This document shows, piece by piece, positions 23,047 to 33,000 of a DNA stretch of 64,000 nucleotides (position 1 is the first letter of the stretch; every line of letters begins with the position of its first letter). The translations under genes and the position numbers were made by a program. The notes beneath the pieces were generated by a model. The model worked only from the letters and a program-made list of their open reading frames with translations. It ran no database searches and was not told where the DNA came from. Origin of the DNA: Pseudogymnoascus destructans (lineage: Eukaryota; Ascomycota; Leotiomycetes; Thelebolales; Thelebolaceae); the NCBI RefSeq assembly GCF_001641265.1, contig NW_020167560.1, positions 1-64,000 of the forward strand. Direction: 5' to 3'.

Positions 23047-23085
23047 CCTCTTCGCCTGAGTAGGGCGTAGGGCTTCGGTAGGGAG

Positions 23086-23437
23086 TCACTCCCGCTTGAG
23101 GAGCTGGGTATCCAGCTTCCGGACTCCCGGCCCAGTGTGCTGGCTATGGCAGTCCTTTGCAAAGTGGCCTGGTCTGCCACAGTTGTAACAGGCGTTCCCT
23201 ACTTGGGTAGGCCTTGCGCCTTGGGTGTCGGCTGGCTTGCGCGCAGGTTGTTGGTCCGATCGACGGCGATCCTGGAAGGGCGTTCGCTCCCGGTGATTGC
23301 CCGACTTGTGGCTATTGAAGTGGCCCTTCCGAGCTGGAAAGCCACCCTGCAGGGTTCCCTTATTCTCCCTTATGTTGGGCCTATCCGTAGAAGGATTCTT
23401 CTCAGTTACCCACCGGTGATCACCAGGGCAGGAATAG
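23086..23437 (-). pseudogene. Gypsy B gag, C-terminal zinc-knuckle fragment
   Basis: Minus-strand reading with the nucleic-acid-binding knuckle CYNCGRPGHFAKDC (CX2CX4HX4C), followed by QHTGPGVRKLDTQLLKRE and stop, about 40 bases before the protease frame. Upstream is a basic, Gln/Arg-rich region. The remainder of gag is missing beyond 23437, where the GAGTACTCG-rich end of the next block starts. Confidence 0.75.
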
Positions 23438-23774
23438 GCGTGCGTAGGCTGAGCACTACTCGCTCAATACTCGGCTCACTCGCTCAGTGGGTTACTCAGC
23501 TGGGTGAGTAGCTGAACCTTTTACTCGACTCGGTGAGTGAGGTCAATACTCAGTTACTCTGTAAAAACCCAGTGAGTACTCGGCTATCACGTGTAAGATT
23601 TATGCATCATGTGAACAGTCCCTCATACGATTAATACTGTTTTATGGTTAAGTTAAAGTATTACATCTATCAGCATCACTCTCGCCATCTCTAGTAAGCT
23701 GTGAGAACGAATCATGTATATTCCTCTATCTAAGTACCACGATTATCAGAAGATTATCAGAACGCTATTATCTA

Positions 23775-24170
23775 TTATATATGCTTAAGAACATCTCTCC
23801 ACCTTGCTTGATGAGGCCGGCCAGACCTACTAATACCTAAAGTATTTATGGGGTCTTGACGAGTAGCTTGAAAGATATCAAGTAAATCTCTTCCAGTCTT
23901 CCGAGCATGTTGGATAGGCGTTGGTGGCGAGGACGGCATATCCTTATCTTCATCTTCATGAATAGTTGGAATAGGCTCCTCATTATTACCATCTTCTCTT
24001 ATATCTTCGTTATCTAGGATATCGTCATCTGGGATGTCGTATAAGGTCTCGTTAAGATGGTCAGCCCTATCTCTTTCTTCACCTTGTTGGTAGCGCATTT
24101 GTCGTTCTTCATGTGCAGCTTGTGATAAGTCTTGCTGTTGCTGTGGCCGCTGAGGGTTAAACGGAGGATA
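23775..24170 (-). pseudogene. Acidic C-terminal fragment of an unknown protein
   Basis: Minus-strand open reading of about 130 codons ending RWRDVLKHI and stop. It is Gln-rich at first (QRPQQQQDLSQAAHEERQ), then strongly acidic (IPDDDILDNEDIREDGNN), then a basic tail ISRSGRPHQARWRDV. This composition resembles the C-terminal tails of some fungal transposases, but I cannot assign a family. No upstream exon was recognised. Confidence 0.3.
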
Positions 24171-24299
24171 TTATACCTTTGAAATCTCGGATATGTGTAT
24201 TTGATAGTAGTTCTTCTTCATCGCTGATATATTGCGAGTCAATTAGGATTACGAGATGCAGATATGGATCCATTAGCCTTAGTATTGCAGCAAAGTCAG

Positions 24300-24750
24300 A
24301 CATTAAATGGGACTCGGGGCCAGAGAGAGGAATATGTGAATGAGGCTGATCTCTATCTTGATGCTCGTAAATTTCTGGTAATCTTCTAGTAATCTTATTC
24401 TAACTTGTATAGCACATGTGTACACAAAGATATTGCTATTTTGGCAACAAAAGGAAGAGCAATTTCCTGGTCTATCAGCAATGGCTCGTGATAACTTTGT
24501 ATTCCTGCTGCTGAGTCTGGAGTTGAGCGAGTCTTTAGTGCTGCAAGGGATGTGTGTGGCCACCGACGTGGCCAACTTAATCCTGAGACGATTAAGAGTA
24601 TTATGCTTGTATATTACTCTCGACAATACAAGAATCGTCAATGTCATCGTGACAAGCTTGCGGATATGATGGACATCGTTGATATGACTGAGGAGCAAGT
24701 GGAAGAAGAGTATGAGGCTCAAGTTTTATTGTCCGCAATACTATCAAGCA
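24300..24750 (+). pseudogene. hAT transposase C-terminal dimerisation fragment
   Basis: Plus-strand remnant with the hAT dimerisation signature ILLFWQQKEEQFPGLSAMAR, then after a frameshift near 24510 GVERVFSAARDVCGHRRGQL. An apparent intron (24376-24410, GTAATCTTCTAGTAATC to TTGTATAG) interrupts it. It meets head-on the minus-strand hAT fragment at 24719-25705. Nonfunctional. Confidence 0.65.
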
Positions 24751-25705
24751 TTATTTCCACATCTCTCATCATCGAAGTGTTGTTTGACGCATTATCAGTC
24801 ATAATGGATATAATTCGTCCTTCTAAACGCTGCCTTGTGATAACTTTTTCAAGTATTCCACATAACTCAGCACCAGTATGCTCTGTATATATAGGTTCAA
24901 AGCCAATCAAGACCTCTTCCAATGACGGTCGATAAACGATGCAATAACACCCATAAACGAAAGTCGAGTAACACTTGACCAACAGTCGAGCGATAATGCA
25001 ATCGTTGAACCAGGAACAACATCTTGTAGCATCTCTTCTTCGATTTGTGTGAGCTTTGTTGTTAAGAGGTTTCAAATAGTTGTTGCTGAGGGTAGTGGAT
25101 AGTGAGGATTCTGTAAGATAGCAAGCCTTTTCCATTCAGTATCCTCGACTGAGCAGAACGAGCTATGAGTCGAGATAACTGTGTATAGAACTTGTTCATA
25201 AAATGTCTCTTGTGTGAGAATATGATCCTATTATAGATATTAACCTACATGATTCTGGTAATAATCTGGTAATCCTTACTTATTGAGGTCACATTTAATT
25301 GATTCGCATTTGATAGAGACTATACTTACCCATCTGTGACTTCTTTTTGCAAATGTCCGATGCAAGATGTGTTGCCATAGACTTTGGGCCAGCAGACTTG
25401 ATTGCAGGATGCGTAAGGGCCTTCAAACAATAAGCACAAATGACACATGGTTCTCCAGAAAGCTGGTCTGCTCCTTGGTGATAACTTCTCCAGTATTGAG
25501 AACTCCGGTTCGTTGAATCCCATGCAATCTTTGTAAGGAGTTTTGTAGTATGATCTGAGTGTTGTTGGTTTAATTTGCCAATATATTCTAGGCCTGCAGG
25601 GACTTGATTTAACGAGGATAGTCGTTGAGAAGATGGAAAAGAGTCTGAGAATACATCTGCAATAGGATTGTCAGAATCAAACAACTCTGAGTATTGAGAT
25701 GACAT
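24719..25705 (-). pseudogene. hAT transposase N-terminal half with BED-type finger
   Basis: The first exon (25705 to about 25335) contains a BED-like zinc finger (CVICAYCLKALTH then MATHLASDICKKK). An intron beginning GTAAGTATAG follows and contains repeated ATTACCAGA words. Downstream, in shifted frames, come hAT core features: IALSLDCWSS, EEVLIGFEPIYTEHTGAEL and IMTDNASNN. A stop and frame breaks are present, and the C-terminal third is missing or lies in the inverted fragment at 24300-24750. Confidence 0.6.
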
Positions 25706-26112
25706 TTGGCAAATTGCTCGATTATCAGAAGGTTACCAGAAGTCTGGCTACAATGAAGTACTTAAATTTTTCTATAGCCCCTATTCGCGTTGGAAAACCA
25801 GGTACTCCGGCGCTATAACTTTAGCAAACTCAAGTTCTCCTCTACTCTAGCTCCAGGAACAACATATCCTGCGCAGCTGATACCTTAGCCAGCTTTTCCT
25901 TATCAAATTTCTTAGAGTAGACAAGTAAGAATGCCTCTTTGAAGCGAGAACTATGAGTGGAGACTTGCAACCATCCATTGTCGACAAGATTGTAAGACTT
26001 TGGGTACCACTGCGCAGGTCCTGGTAATTGGGCCCACTTTCCAAACTTTCAAGCTGTAAAGTTTGTCCAAACTGCCTGCTCGTACAAACAGAAATATTTA
26101 TGTGGTGGGATA

Positions 26113-26367
26113 TGTAAGGATGCCTTCTCGTCTCTCATTCTAGGGAGACTCTGGGTAGCTGCAGGATCACGTGTGATCATTTGGGTGGGCTAACTGAGTC
26201 GGAACCGAGTCGGATGGGTTTCGGGTACTTGAGACAATCGACTCACGGGGTTCCCCCATCATCTTTTTTGTATCCTTCATAGTAGACCTATAGGATAGCA
26301 TCCGTTTAGCCTCCGACTTGCACTCTCATATTCTATTACTGTGAGCTGGGTGCCCTGTGTCCTTACA
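26113..26367. repeat. Solo LTR of the Gypsy A sub-family with target duplication
   Basis: 255 bp from TGTAAGGATGCCTTC to GTGTCCTTACA, flanked by GGATA at 26108-26112 and 26368-26372. It lies in exon 4 of the acidic-protein gene. It closely resembles the LTRs at 41043 and 63326. Confidence 0.9.
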
Positions 26368-26743
26368 GGATAACCTCGTGAAAAGTGCTATAATAAACAA
26401 TTAGTATTGCCAGAAGATTGCTAGGATGATCAGAGACATACCCTTCCTCTACATCAATCCACGGCATATATATAATGCTGACTTCTAAACGATAGAAGAC
26501 ACAGAGGTTTCTTGCGTAAGGTTGACTTGACAGAGGAGGGAGGGGATTAGACACAAAGGCTTTCCAAGTAACACGTTACAGTATTGTAAAGAATACTATA
26601 TTGAGTTGAGCACGAAGCTCCTATCTAAGGAAATACTATCTACTTATATAGTGGCGTCGTGCCTCATGGGTAATCTGGATAGTTGGTGGATAGCTAGATA
26701 TTCAGGATAGTTCGTGGATAGCTCAACTATCCAATATCCACTA

Positions 26744-28722
26744 CTCGGTGTTCCACCCACTCGCTTCGCTCGTAGGTGGCGACAGCAAGTTGTGCGTGCG
26801 ACAGCAAGATGTGCGACACATAAAACGAAGAAAAAGACGCCTTATATATCAACTATATAACTATATAATTAAAACATAAAATCAATAGAACTACTATCAC
26901 TATCGCTACTGCCACTATTGCTACTATCACTTTGATCCTTACTATACCGTAAAATGATCACTTTTGATTTCAACCCTTCCTTCTTCCGCTCTGCTACCCG
27001 CTTCCTCTCAACCTTACGCTCTTCAATTTCGATTTTACGTGCTTGCGCTTGTAGCTGCTTTACTACTTGGTCCGATTCCCTTGCTGCTCTTGCGTCTGCT
27101 TTTGCTTGCAACTTTGCTTTCTTCTCTTCCCGCATTTTCCGTGCATCTGATGCATATAACTGCCCTCCTTTCTGTAGTGATTTCCGTGCCCTTGCCTTTG
27201 CTGCCTTCTGCTCTACTGCACGTAGAGTCATAATATCTAGCTCGGTCTTATAGAGCTCTGCCCGGTGTAGAACAACTGTAGTTCCACGTGCAAATGATTG
27301 AAACCCTTCTCTTGAAGGCGATGAGAAAGCTTCCTCTGCTCTCTTCTGCCAATGTTCAACCGCTTGCACACTTTGCATAGTTGTTTTCGGTGTTGAGATA
27401 ATATTATATGAAGCAAATGGCTCATAATCAGGTGTTTGATTCCGAGTCTCTTGTATCTTGTCAATTACAAGTGGAGGATTATATGGATATAGTCCTGTAT
27501 TTCTCCAACCAGATTGAATTGTACGGACAGTTAGAGATTGCCGTCGGATTTGCGGGAGGTCTGAAAGGAACGTACGTAGCTTATACTCATAGTCGTAGCT
27601 ACGTACTGCTTGATCAAGTGCCTTTTGATGAAAGTGTTTGCACTGCTTAAAAACCGCTACATCAAGAGGTTGTAATAGATGTGTTGTATGAGCAGGAAGG
27701 CAGCAAATAACAATGTTATGCTCTTCTGCTAATGTAAGAAAGCGCTCTGTTTTATGAGAGTCATGGCCGTCAAGTAATAAGAGGCGAGTATCATCTGGTG
27801 CCATATGCTCTGCAGATAGTTGGATAAAATGCATAAGGTATTGGATTGCAATGTCGTCGTTTGAATACCCGCTCTCATTTACAATAATGAGAGCATTTGG
27901 CTCAAGGTCATCATTGTACCATGAATCCATATGAAGTTTGCCAGGGATAATGATAGCTTCTGCAAGTGCAGCACCACTTGCATTTACTGCCTCAATTACA
28001 GTAACAGAGAGCCGATTCTCAGGATTATCAACAGTCCACTGCTTTACACCGATTGGTACAATAACAGCCGTAGACTTATAACACCCAATCATATAGCCTG
28101 TCTCATCAACATTCCATAAATTATATGGCTTTGTAATAAGGGCGTTATATGTGAGAAAGAATTCCTCAAACACCTCTTTCTTTTGTGCTTGCTTCCGATG
28201 TGTATTTAACGTCTTCGTGTGAATTGTATGAAATTCGGGGTGTGCTTTTAGAAAGCGTTGTAGCCACCGTTGTGATGGTATCGTACGATTAGGTCGTAAG
28301 TCTGCAACTGCCCGTAGTATCATAGATCGGTTGGCAGGGACCCCGCGCTCAAGTTGGTCGTATATGAATTGACAGACCGCGGTCTCTTGCGATTGAGATA
28401 AGACTCGATTGCTACCTCCGTGGGGTAATTGAGGAGACGTAGTACTCGTAATACGACGTCGGAGTGTCTCACGGTTGACATTGAATTTATTTGCAACCCA
28501 AGCAATTGTATATGTACTTGGTTGTTTTAAGAAGAACTGTTGGGCCTCATTAAGGCGAGCAATCATAGTAGGATCGTTATTTTGAGGCATTGTAGATACT
28601 ACGTTATGAAGAATACTATTATTTTTTCTATATATCAAAATAGCGGTGTACGCACATCTTGCTGTCGCACGCACAACTTGCTGTCGCCACCTACGAGCGA
28701 AGCGAGTGGGTGGAACACCGAG
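26744..28722 (-). mobile_element. Pogo-like element P2, apparently complete
   Basis: Terminal inverted repeats begin CTCGGTGTTCCACCCACTCG and extend for more than 40 bp. They are followed by subterminal GCGACAGCAAG units, and the element is flanked by TA at 26742-26743 and 28723-28724. One intact transposase frame is inside. The same ends are found at 57865 and 62172. Inserted in a solo LTR; probably one of the younger events here. Confidence 0.92.
26869..28590 (-). CDS. Pogo-like DDE transposase, intact (P2)
   Basis: 573 residues from MPQNNDPTMIARLNEAQQFF; the frame is open further upstream but runs into the terminal repeat, so the first in-element Met is preferred. An HTH segment (TIAWVANKFNVNRETLRRRI) is followed by a CENP-B-type HTH and DDE_1 catalytic blocks: LWNVDETGYMIG, LLLLDGHDSHKTERF and LLQPLDVAVFKQCK. 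A long Lys/Glu/Arg/Ala-rich coiled coil follows (about residues 470-550) and then a Ser/Asp-rich end. Unlike the other pogo families here it lacks a zinc knuckle. It cuts and pastes the element at TA sites and acts in the nucleus. No internal stop, so it may be active. Confidence 0.9.
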   Translation of the reverse strand: MPQNNDPTMIARLNEAQQFFLKQPSTYTIAWVANKFNVNRETLRRRITSTTSPQLPHGGSNRVLSQSQETAVCQFIYDQLERGVPANRSMILRAVADLRPNRTIPSQRWLQRFLKAHPEFHTIHTKTLNTHRKQAQKKEVFEEFFLTYNALITKPYNLWNVDETGYMIGCYKSTAVIVPIGVKQWTVDNPENRLSVTVIEAVNASGAALAEAIIIPGKLHMDSWYNDDLEPNALIIVNESGYSNDDIAIQYLMHFIQLSAEHMAPDDTRLLLLDGHDSHKTERFLTLAEEHNIVICCLPAHTTHLLQPLDVAVFKQCKHFHQKALDQAVRSYDYEYKLRTFLSDLPQIRRQSLTVRTIQSGWRNTGLYPYNPPLVIDKIQETRNQTPDYEPFASYNIISTPKTTMQSVQAVEHWQKRAEEAFSSPSREGFQSFARGTTVVLHRAELYKTELDIMTLRAVEQKAAKARARKSLQKGGQLYASDARKMREEKKAKLQAKADARAARESDQVVKQLQAQARKIEIEERKVERKRVAERKKEGLKSKVIILRYSKDQSDSSNSGSSDSDSSSIDFMF

Positions 28723-29860
28723 TAGTTTCTGCAACTATCCATTAGCCCCGTCACATGGCAGCCTACCCCGCTTGCCCCCTGTGACTCACACGTCACGTTA
28801 CTAGGCCCTGGTCCTGTAACCATGACATCACGTTACCGTAGCTGTAACAATATACTCAAAGAGACGCTCAGGCTTCTTTCTCAGCTTTCCAGCCTTTCTC
28901 GTATATGAGCGGATACATCTATCCCAGAAATGTTGCCACTTGCGGAAATTGGACTCTTCATGGGCCTATCAACTATTAGTATTACCAGAAGATTACCAGA
29001 CTATGAGGTAGCATACATCAATGCGCGCTTGAGTTAAGAGAGCCTGGATGCTAGCGATCTCTTTATCGGAAAGCTCATCTGGTAGAACAGCCTCGTGATT
29101 TAAAATATCGTCGTGCCGTAACATAAGCTCCAACTCCAAATCGTCTTCAACCTCAGTATCCTCCCATTCGCTGTTATGATCGTCATCGATTGGAATACTT
29201 GAGATTCCCTCAAATGCAGCAAGCTCAGACAGAAGTTGTGGCGGAGTAGATGGTGGTGCTTGTGGAGAAGAAGAAGAGGCGCTAATATTCTTGACTTTCT
29301 GATTCGCAATGCAAGATGCATGGGTACCCTTCTCAGTCCTGTTTATAGTTAGATTGAGGCTACCAGAGATTACCAGAAGGAACTTACTGAACACGAATAC
29401 GCTCAACCTTCAATTCATTCTGTAGACGTGTCTTGTCTTCAGTAGAGGCAGCGATATGCTTTGCAGACTTATATAACTTCTTTAAGTAGTAGCTCAGATC
29501 AGCATGGTCAGCCTTGAGTGCTAAGTGAACAGCCTTCTCATCTTCAGTAAGGTTGGAGACGCGGTTGCGAGCTTTGATAGTATTCACATTAGTGGAGAGT
29601 TCTTCAGGTGCCTTGCATTTCGCCATACTAAACACGTGATTAGCAGAAGATCGCCAGAAGTTCTGGCTATATAATCAAGATAATAAACTTACTTGAAGTA
29701 AAGGGAAGAAGAATGTGTAGATCGGAGAGTAACCAAGGAAGGTGGTTCTAAGGTCGTGGTTATTTTAAAGTTGCAAACAAAAATATTCGTGAAGGAATAT
29801 TCACCTACAAAGAATTATTGTTCCAAAAGCAACACCACAACGCGCACCTTCATATAAAAC

Positions 29861-32227
29861 CAGTGTTCGGCACGGGTAGGTATATACCTACATTTTTTTT
29901 TCTGAGAAACTACCCGGGTATTTCAAGTAGGTAGGTATATACCTGGGTATATGCCAAGCCTTGCCAAGTATTCGGAATCTAATGTCTTGAATAAAGTCGT
30001 GATATGCTCGTAATATGCATGCCATAACACACAATGAGCGACTCATCATTATCAGATGTGCCTATTGGCCTTGACGACATTGGCCTTGATGAGGTTAATG
30101 AGCCAACCTTACCTACCCTTATTCCGTCGCTCTGTCTCCAGACGCCACGCACAATGCTTCCACCAAGCTCCTCACTGCTATTTGTTAAGAATCTATATAG
30201 GCATACACTGTTGGACACTACACCACCAACTATTCAGGTTATCTGTAACCAGCCAGACTGCGGATACTCACCGCAGCCATTGGTATTCTCGGGTAAATCA
30301 ACTGGCAACTTATGGAAGCACTACACCCAAAAGCACCCGCAAACTCATTTACCATGAGAAAGAATGACCAGCTACAAGCAGCATCAAGTCAGTCAAGTAG
30401 CTCATCATTCTTTGAGCTAAAGAAGACAACGGCTAAGCAGCCAGTCAATGCATCAAAGTATAGAGATTTACTGCTCCAATTTGTAGTATCAAACAATCTG
30501 TCATTACGCCTTGTTGATAGTCTATCTTTTCGTCAAATTATTCAATTCTTAAGCCCTATTACTTTGTCAGTATCTGCTAGAACGCTACACCGCGACCTTT
30601 AAAGGCGGTTCTCACTATGCCGTGCTCAGTTACAAGCAGAACTTCATTCTCATATTGCACATGGAGGCCGGATGTGCTTAACTACCGACTCGTGGTCTGC
30701 ATGCAACTACACTGAATACTCTGCAGTAACAGCACATTGGATTAATAGCAAGTGGCAGCAGAAGTCAAATCTGCTAGATGTGATTCATCTGAAAGAGCCA
30801 ATTCACAGCGGTGAATATCTTGCAAGCCAATTATATGCCGTTACAGATGACATGGGGATTACAGGTGCTATCTTTACATGCACACGAGATAATGCATCAG
30901 CTAACACTGTTATGCTTGCTGAGTACGAGCGCTTAGCTAGCAATCATTTGACTTATACGCAACAGCCATGGACATTCACTGTCAAGGAAGGCGATGTACG
31001 TTGTATTGCACACATTATTAATATCGCTGTTCAACATGCTTTAAAGACGCTTAATGCAGACCCTTCAGCAGAGGCAGAGACATATAGGTGTGAGCAAGGT
31101 GCTTCGCGAATCCCACGCACTGTTGATTCTCGTACAGAAGTTATGAATACACTTGCTAAGCTTCAGAGACATATCTATGTGTTTCGGAATCGCCGGTTAT
31201 GGAAGGACGCTCTACAGAAGCAAACAATGGTAGCAGGCCTTAAAGTACAGCAATTATCACTTGATATGCCAGTCCGCTGGAATTCAACATATAAGATGCT
31301 TGAATCTGCAACAAAGCTACGAGTGCCAATTACAGCTATCTGTGCATCGCAGCAGTGGGATATTAGCATGAGAGATATTGCTCTTAATGCTGATGACTGG
31401 TCAACGATTAAAGAGCTTGAGCTATTTTTCGTTATCTTCTTACGCCCTTCGCAGAAGCTACAAGCTAGCACATACCCTACTCTTAACTACGCTATTCCAC
31501 AGTATTTAAAAATGATTAACAAGCTTAATCATATGCTAAAGGAAGTAGGCGAGCAGTCTACAATTGGGATAGCATGCAACGCAGCACTTCACAAGCTAAA
31601 TGAGTATTATACTCTTACAACAAACCAGCGGTATAGCCACCTAAGTGTAGCTACAATTTGTGATCCAAGAATGAATCTTGAGGTCTTTACAAGCTTGTGG
31701 CCAAGTAGTGGCGAGGCAAGTAAAAGGAACCGAGTAAGAGCACACTTTCAAGATGTCTTTACAAAGTATAAGACCCGTCAATATCATCTTGACACTGAGA
31801 GAATTGAGCAGCAGACGGAATTAGCTAATGCAGCAGTGCATGAGACTGATACGATGATTTATATGCTGCGCAAGGAACCTCATTTCAAGAACCTGAGTGG
31901 AAGCGGTGGGTACTTGAACCACGGCCAGGACAACAGACAGACATTCTCAAATACTGGTTATCAAAGCAGTATATGTATCCAATTGTTGCGCAAATTGCAA
32001 GAGACCATCTTGCAATTTCAGCAACATCTGCTGCATCAGAGCGGGTATTTAGTAATGGCTATCATAGTTATTATTAGCCTCATTTCTACTGTTCTGCACG
32101 ACAATTTTATAGCAGAGCCTCATCTACCCGGGTATATACCCATACCTACCCGTGACATCCTACCTACCTACCTACTCTACCCGTGAAGCTCTGGGTATAT
32201 ACCCCAAGTGGTACCCGCCGAACACTG
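29861..32227 (+). mobile_element. hAT element with 8-bp target duplication
   Basis: 2367 bp with terminal inverted repeats CAGTGTTCGGC and subterminal GGGTATATACC / GGTAGGTATATACC words. It is flanked by TATAAAAC at 29853-29860 and 32228-32235. The target is the TATA-like sequence of the shared promoter between the acidic-protein gene and the H3 variant. The transposase inside is broken. Confidence 0.93.
30034..32105 (+). pseudogene. hAT transposase, frameshifted
   Basis: Starts MSDSSLSDVPIGLDDIGLDE. A BED zinc finger follows (CNQPDCGYS then NLWKHYTQKH). After a frameshift near 30355 and a TAA at 30601 the core reads CLTTDSWSACNYTEY, TRDNASANTVML, RCIAHIINIAVQHA and MPVRWNSTYKML, all hAT catalytic-core signatures. 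Near 31890 the frame shifts again into the dimerisation domain (AISATSAASERVFSNG). With two shifts and one stop it cannot make a full protein, although the element ends are intact. Confidence 0.85.
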
Positions 32228-32301
32228 TATAAAACACATACCTTTCAACCTCTATCTCTTTTCTATACTCTTCTTCTGCAATATTCTTCCTACAAACTAC
32301 T

Positions 32302-32370
32302 GTAAGTACACATATCTTTTGATCTACTTCTTTGTCTTGTGTTTACTTCACTAACTCACCTTGATATTAG
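32302..32370 (+). other. Leader intron of the H3-variant gene
   Basis: GTAAGT start, branch-like TCACTAACTC and ATTAG end, just three bases before the ATG at 32374. It supports transcription of a spliced leader from the TATA-like sequence at 32228. Confidence 0.6.
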
Positions 32371-32373
32371 CAA

Positions 32374-33000
32374 ATGGCTCGTACCAAGCAAACTGCTAGG
32401 AGATCAACTGGCAGCACAGCACCAAGGATGCCACTTGGATTACGGGCTGGCTCTGGGCTTGGTGGAAAGGGAAAGGAAAAGGCTGTGGGCACAGCAAGAA
32501 AAGCTCCAGTTCGCTCATCTCAAGCTAGCAACAATCATGCTCAGAAGGCCACGCGCCGCGCAAAGTCTGGTAAGAGGATTACCAGAGGATTACCAGAATT
32601 CTCTAATAAACATATAGGCACCAAGGCTCTCCGCGATATCAGAAGACAGCAACTCGATACTAGCCTAATTATCCCTAAGCTCCCATTCCAGCGTCTTGTT
32701 AGGGAAATTGCAGAAGACTTCAAGTCCAATCTTCGCTTCCAGCAATCTGCTATCCTAGCTCTTCAGGAAGCTGCTGAATGCTTCCTCATTCGAGAATTTG
32801 AGAGTATGATGTTTAAACATAGTGACAGGGACATACTAACAGTTATAGTGACAAACCTTCTCGCTATTTATGCGAAGAGAGTGACAATTCAGGCAAAGGA
32901 TATGATATTGGTTCGGCGTTTGCAGGATATGATGTTTAATCATGGAGCTGTGGGCTTAATTGATGGAAATGTGTCTCACCCAGGAATGAAGGTCAGATGA
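32374..33000 (+). CDS. Divergent histone H3 variant lacking K9, K14, K18 and K56
   Basis: Three coding exons: 32374-32569, 32618-32803 and 32849-33000. The two introns (48 and 45 bp; GTAAGA to ATATAG, and GTATGA with TACTAAC to TTATAG) are multiples of three and lack in-frame stops. Splicing restores H3 spacing and gives 177 residues. The tail opens ARTKQTARRSTGSTAPR: K4 kept, K9 to R, K14 to T, K18 to M. There is an insertion of about 20 residues before ARKAP (K27-like). The core matches fungal H3: ALRDIRRQQ, KLPFQRLVREIAEDFK (K79 kept), LRFQQSAILALQEAAE, IYAKRVTIQAKD. K56 is L and C110 is L. Loop 1 has H3, not CENP-A, length. A 20-residue C-terminal extension is novel. The fold looks intact, so this is probably a functional replacement histone. 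Confidence 0.8.
   Translation: MARTKQTARRSTGSTAPRMPLGLRAGSGLGGKGKEKAVGTARKAPVRSSQASNNHAQKATRRAKSGKRITRGLPEFSNKHIGTKALRDIRRQQLDTSLIIPKLPFQRLVREIAEDFKSNLRFQQSAILALQEAAECFLIREFESMMFKHSDRDILTVIVTNLLAIYAKRVTIQAKDMILVRRLQDMMFNHGAVGLIDGNVSHPGMKVR

Larger units (their letters stand above)
7639..23437 (-). mobile_element. Gypsy family B retrotransposon, split by Gypsy A
   Basis: Minus-strand chromodomain Gypsy. Its 3' LTR is at 7639-7877, with a polypurine tract beside it and an antisense Cys-rich gene between the LTR and pol. Pol is at 19478-23046 and a gag zinc knuckle at 23086-23437. A complete Gypsy A (9109-18784) is nested in the 3' region. The 5' part of gag and the 5' LTR are missing because the repeat-bounded block starts at 23437. 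I found no trace of the missing 5' part on the far side of that block. Confidence 0.8.
26471..28849. repeat. Solo LTR, family C, interrupted by pogo element P2
   Basis: The start TATAATGCTGACTTC and the end GCTGTAACA match the family-C LTR at 4832-5148, and ATATA flanks both sides (26466-26470 and 28850-28854). P2 sits inside at a TA. The LTR's GGATAG-type inverted words (26690-26740) are diverged from the other copy. It breaks exon 3 of the acidic-protein gene. Confidence 0.8.
25842..29626 (-). pseudogene. Acidic coiled-coil protein gene, unknown family, split by two solo LTRs and a pogo element
   Basis: Minus-strand gene divergent from the H3 variant. Exon 1 is 29626-29388 (MAKCKAPEELSTN; helical, LKKLYKSAKHIAASTEDK). 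Exon 2 is 29338-29017 (Ser/Pro-rich, then acidic DDDHNSEWEDTEVEDDLELE). Exon 3 starts at 28965 (FRKWQHFWDRCIRSYTRK, basic), is broken at 28854 by a solo LTR containing a pogo element, and resumes at 26470-26442. Exon 4 starts at 26387, is broken by another solo LTR, and ends at 25842. All junctions are phase-consistent once the dated insertions are ignored. A TGA at 26049-26051 also interrupts exon 4. A 5' leader intron (about 29691-29628) precedes the ATG. No known domain; acidic and basic segments could suit a chromatin partner, which is speculation. Confidence 0.5.

Noticed and set aside
32374..33000. Reading the H3-like gene as the centromeric variant CENP-A/Cse4
   Set aside because: Loop 1 has the length and residues of ordinary H3 (AEDFKSNLRFQQSA), the ARTKQTAR tail start is canonical, and the core follows fungal H3 closely.
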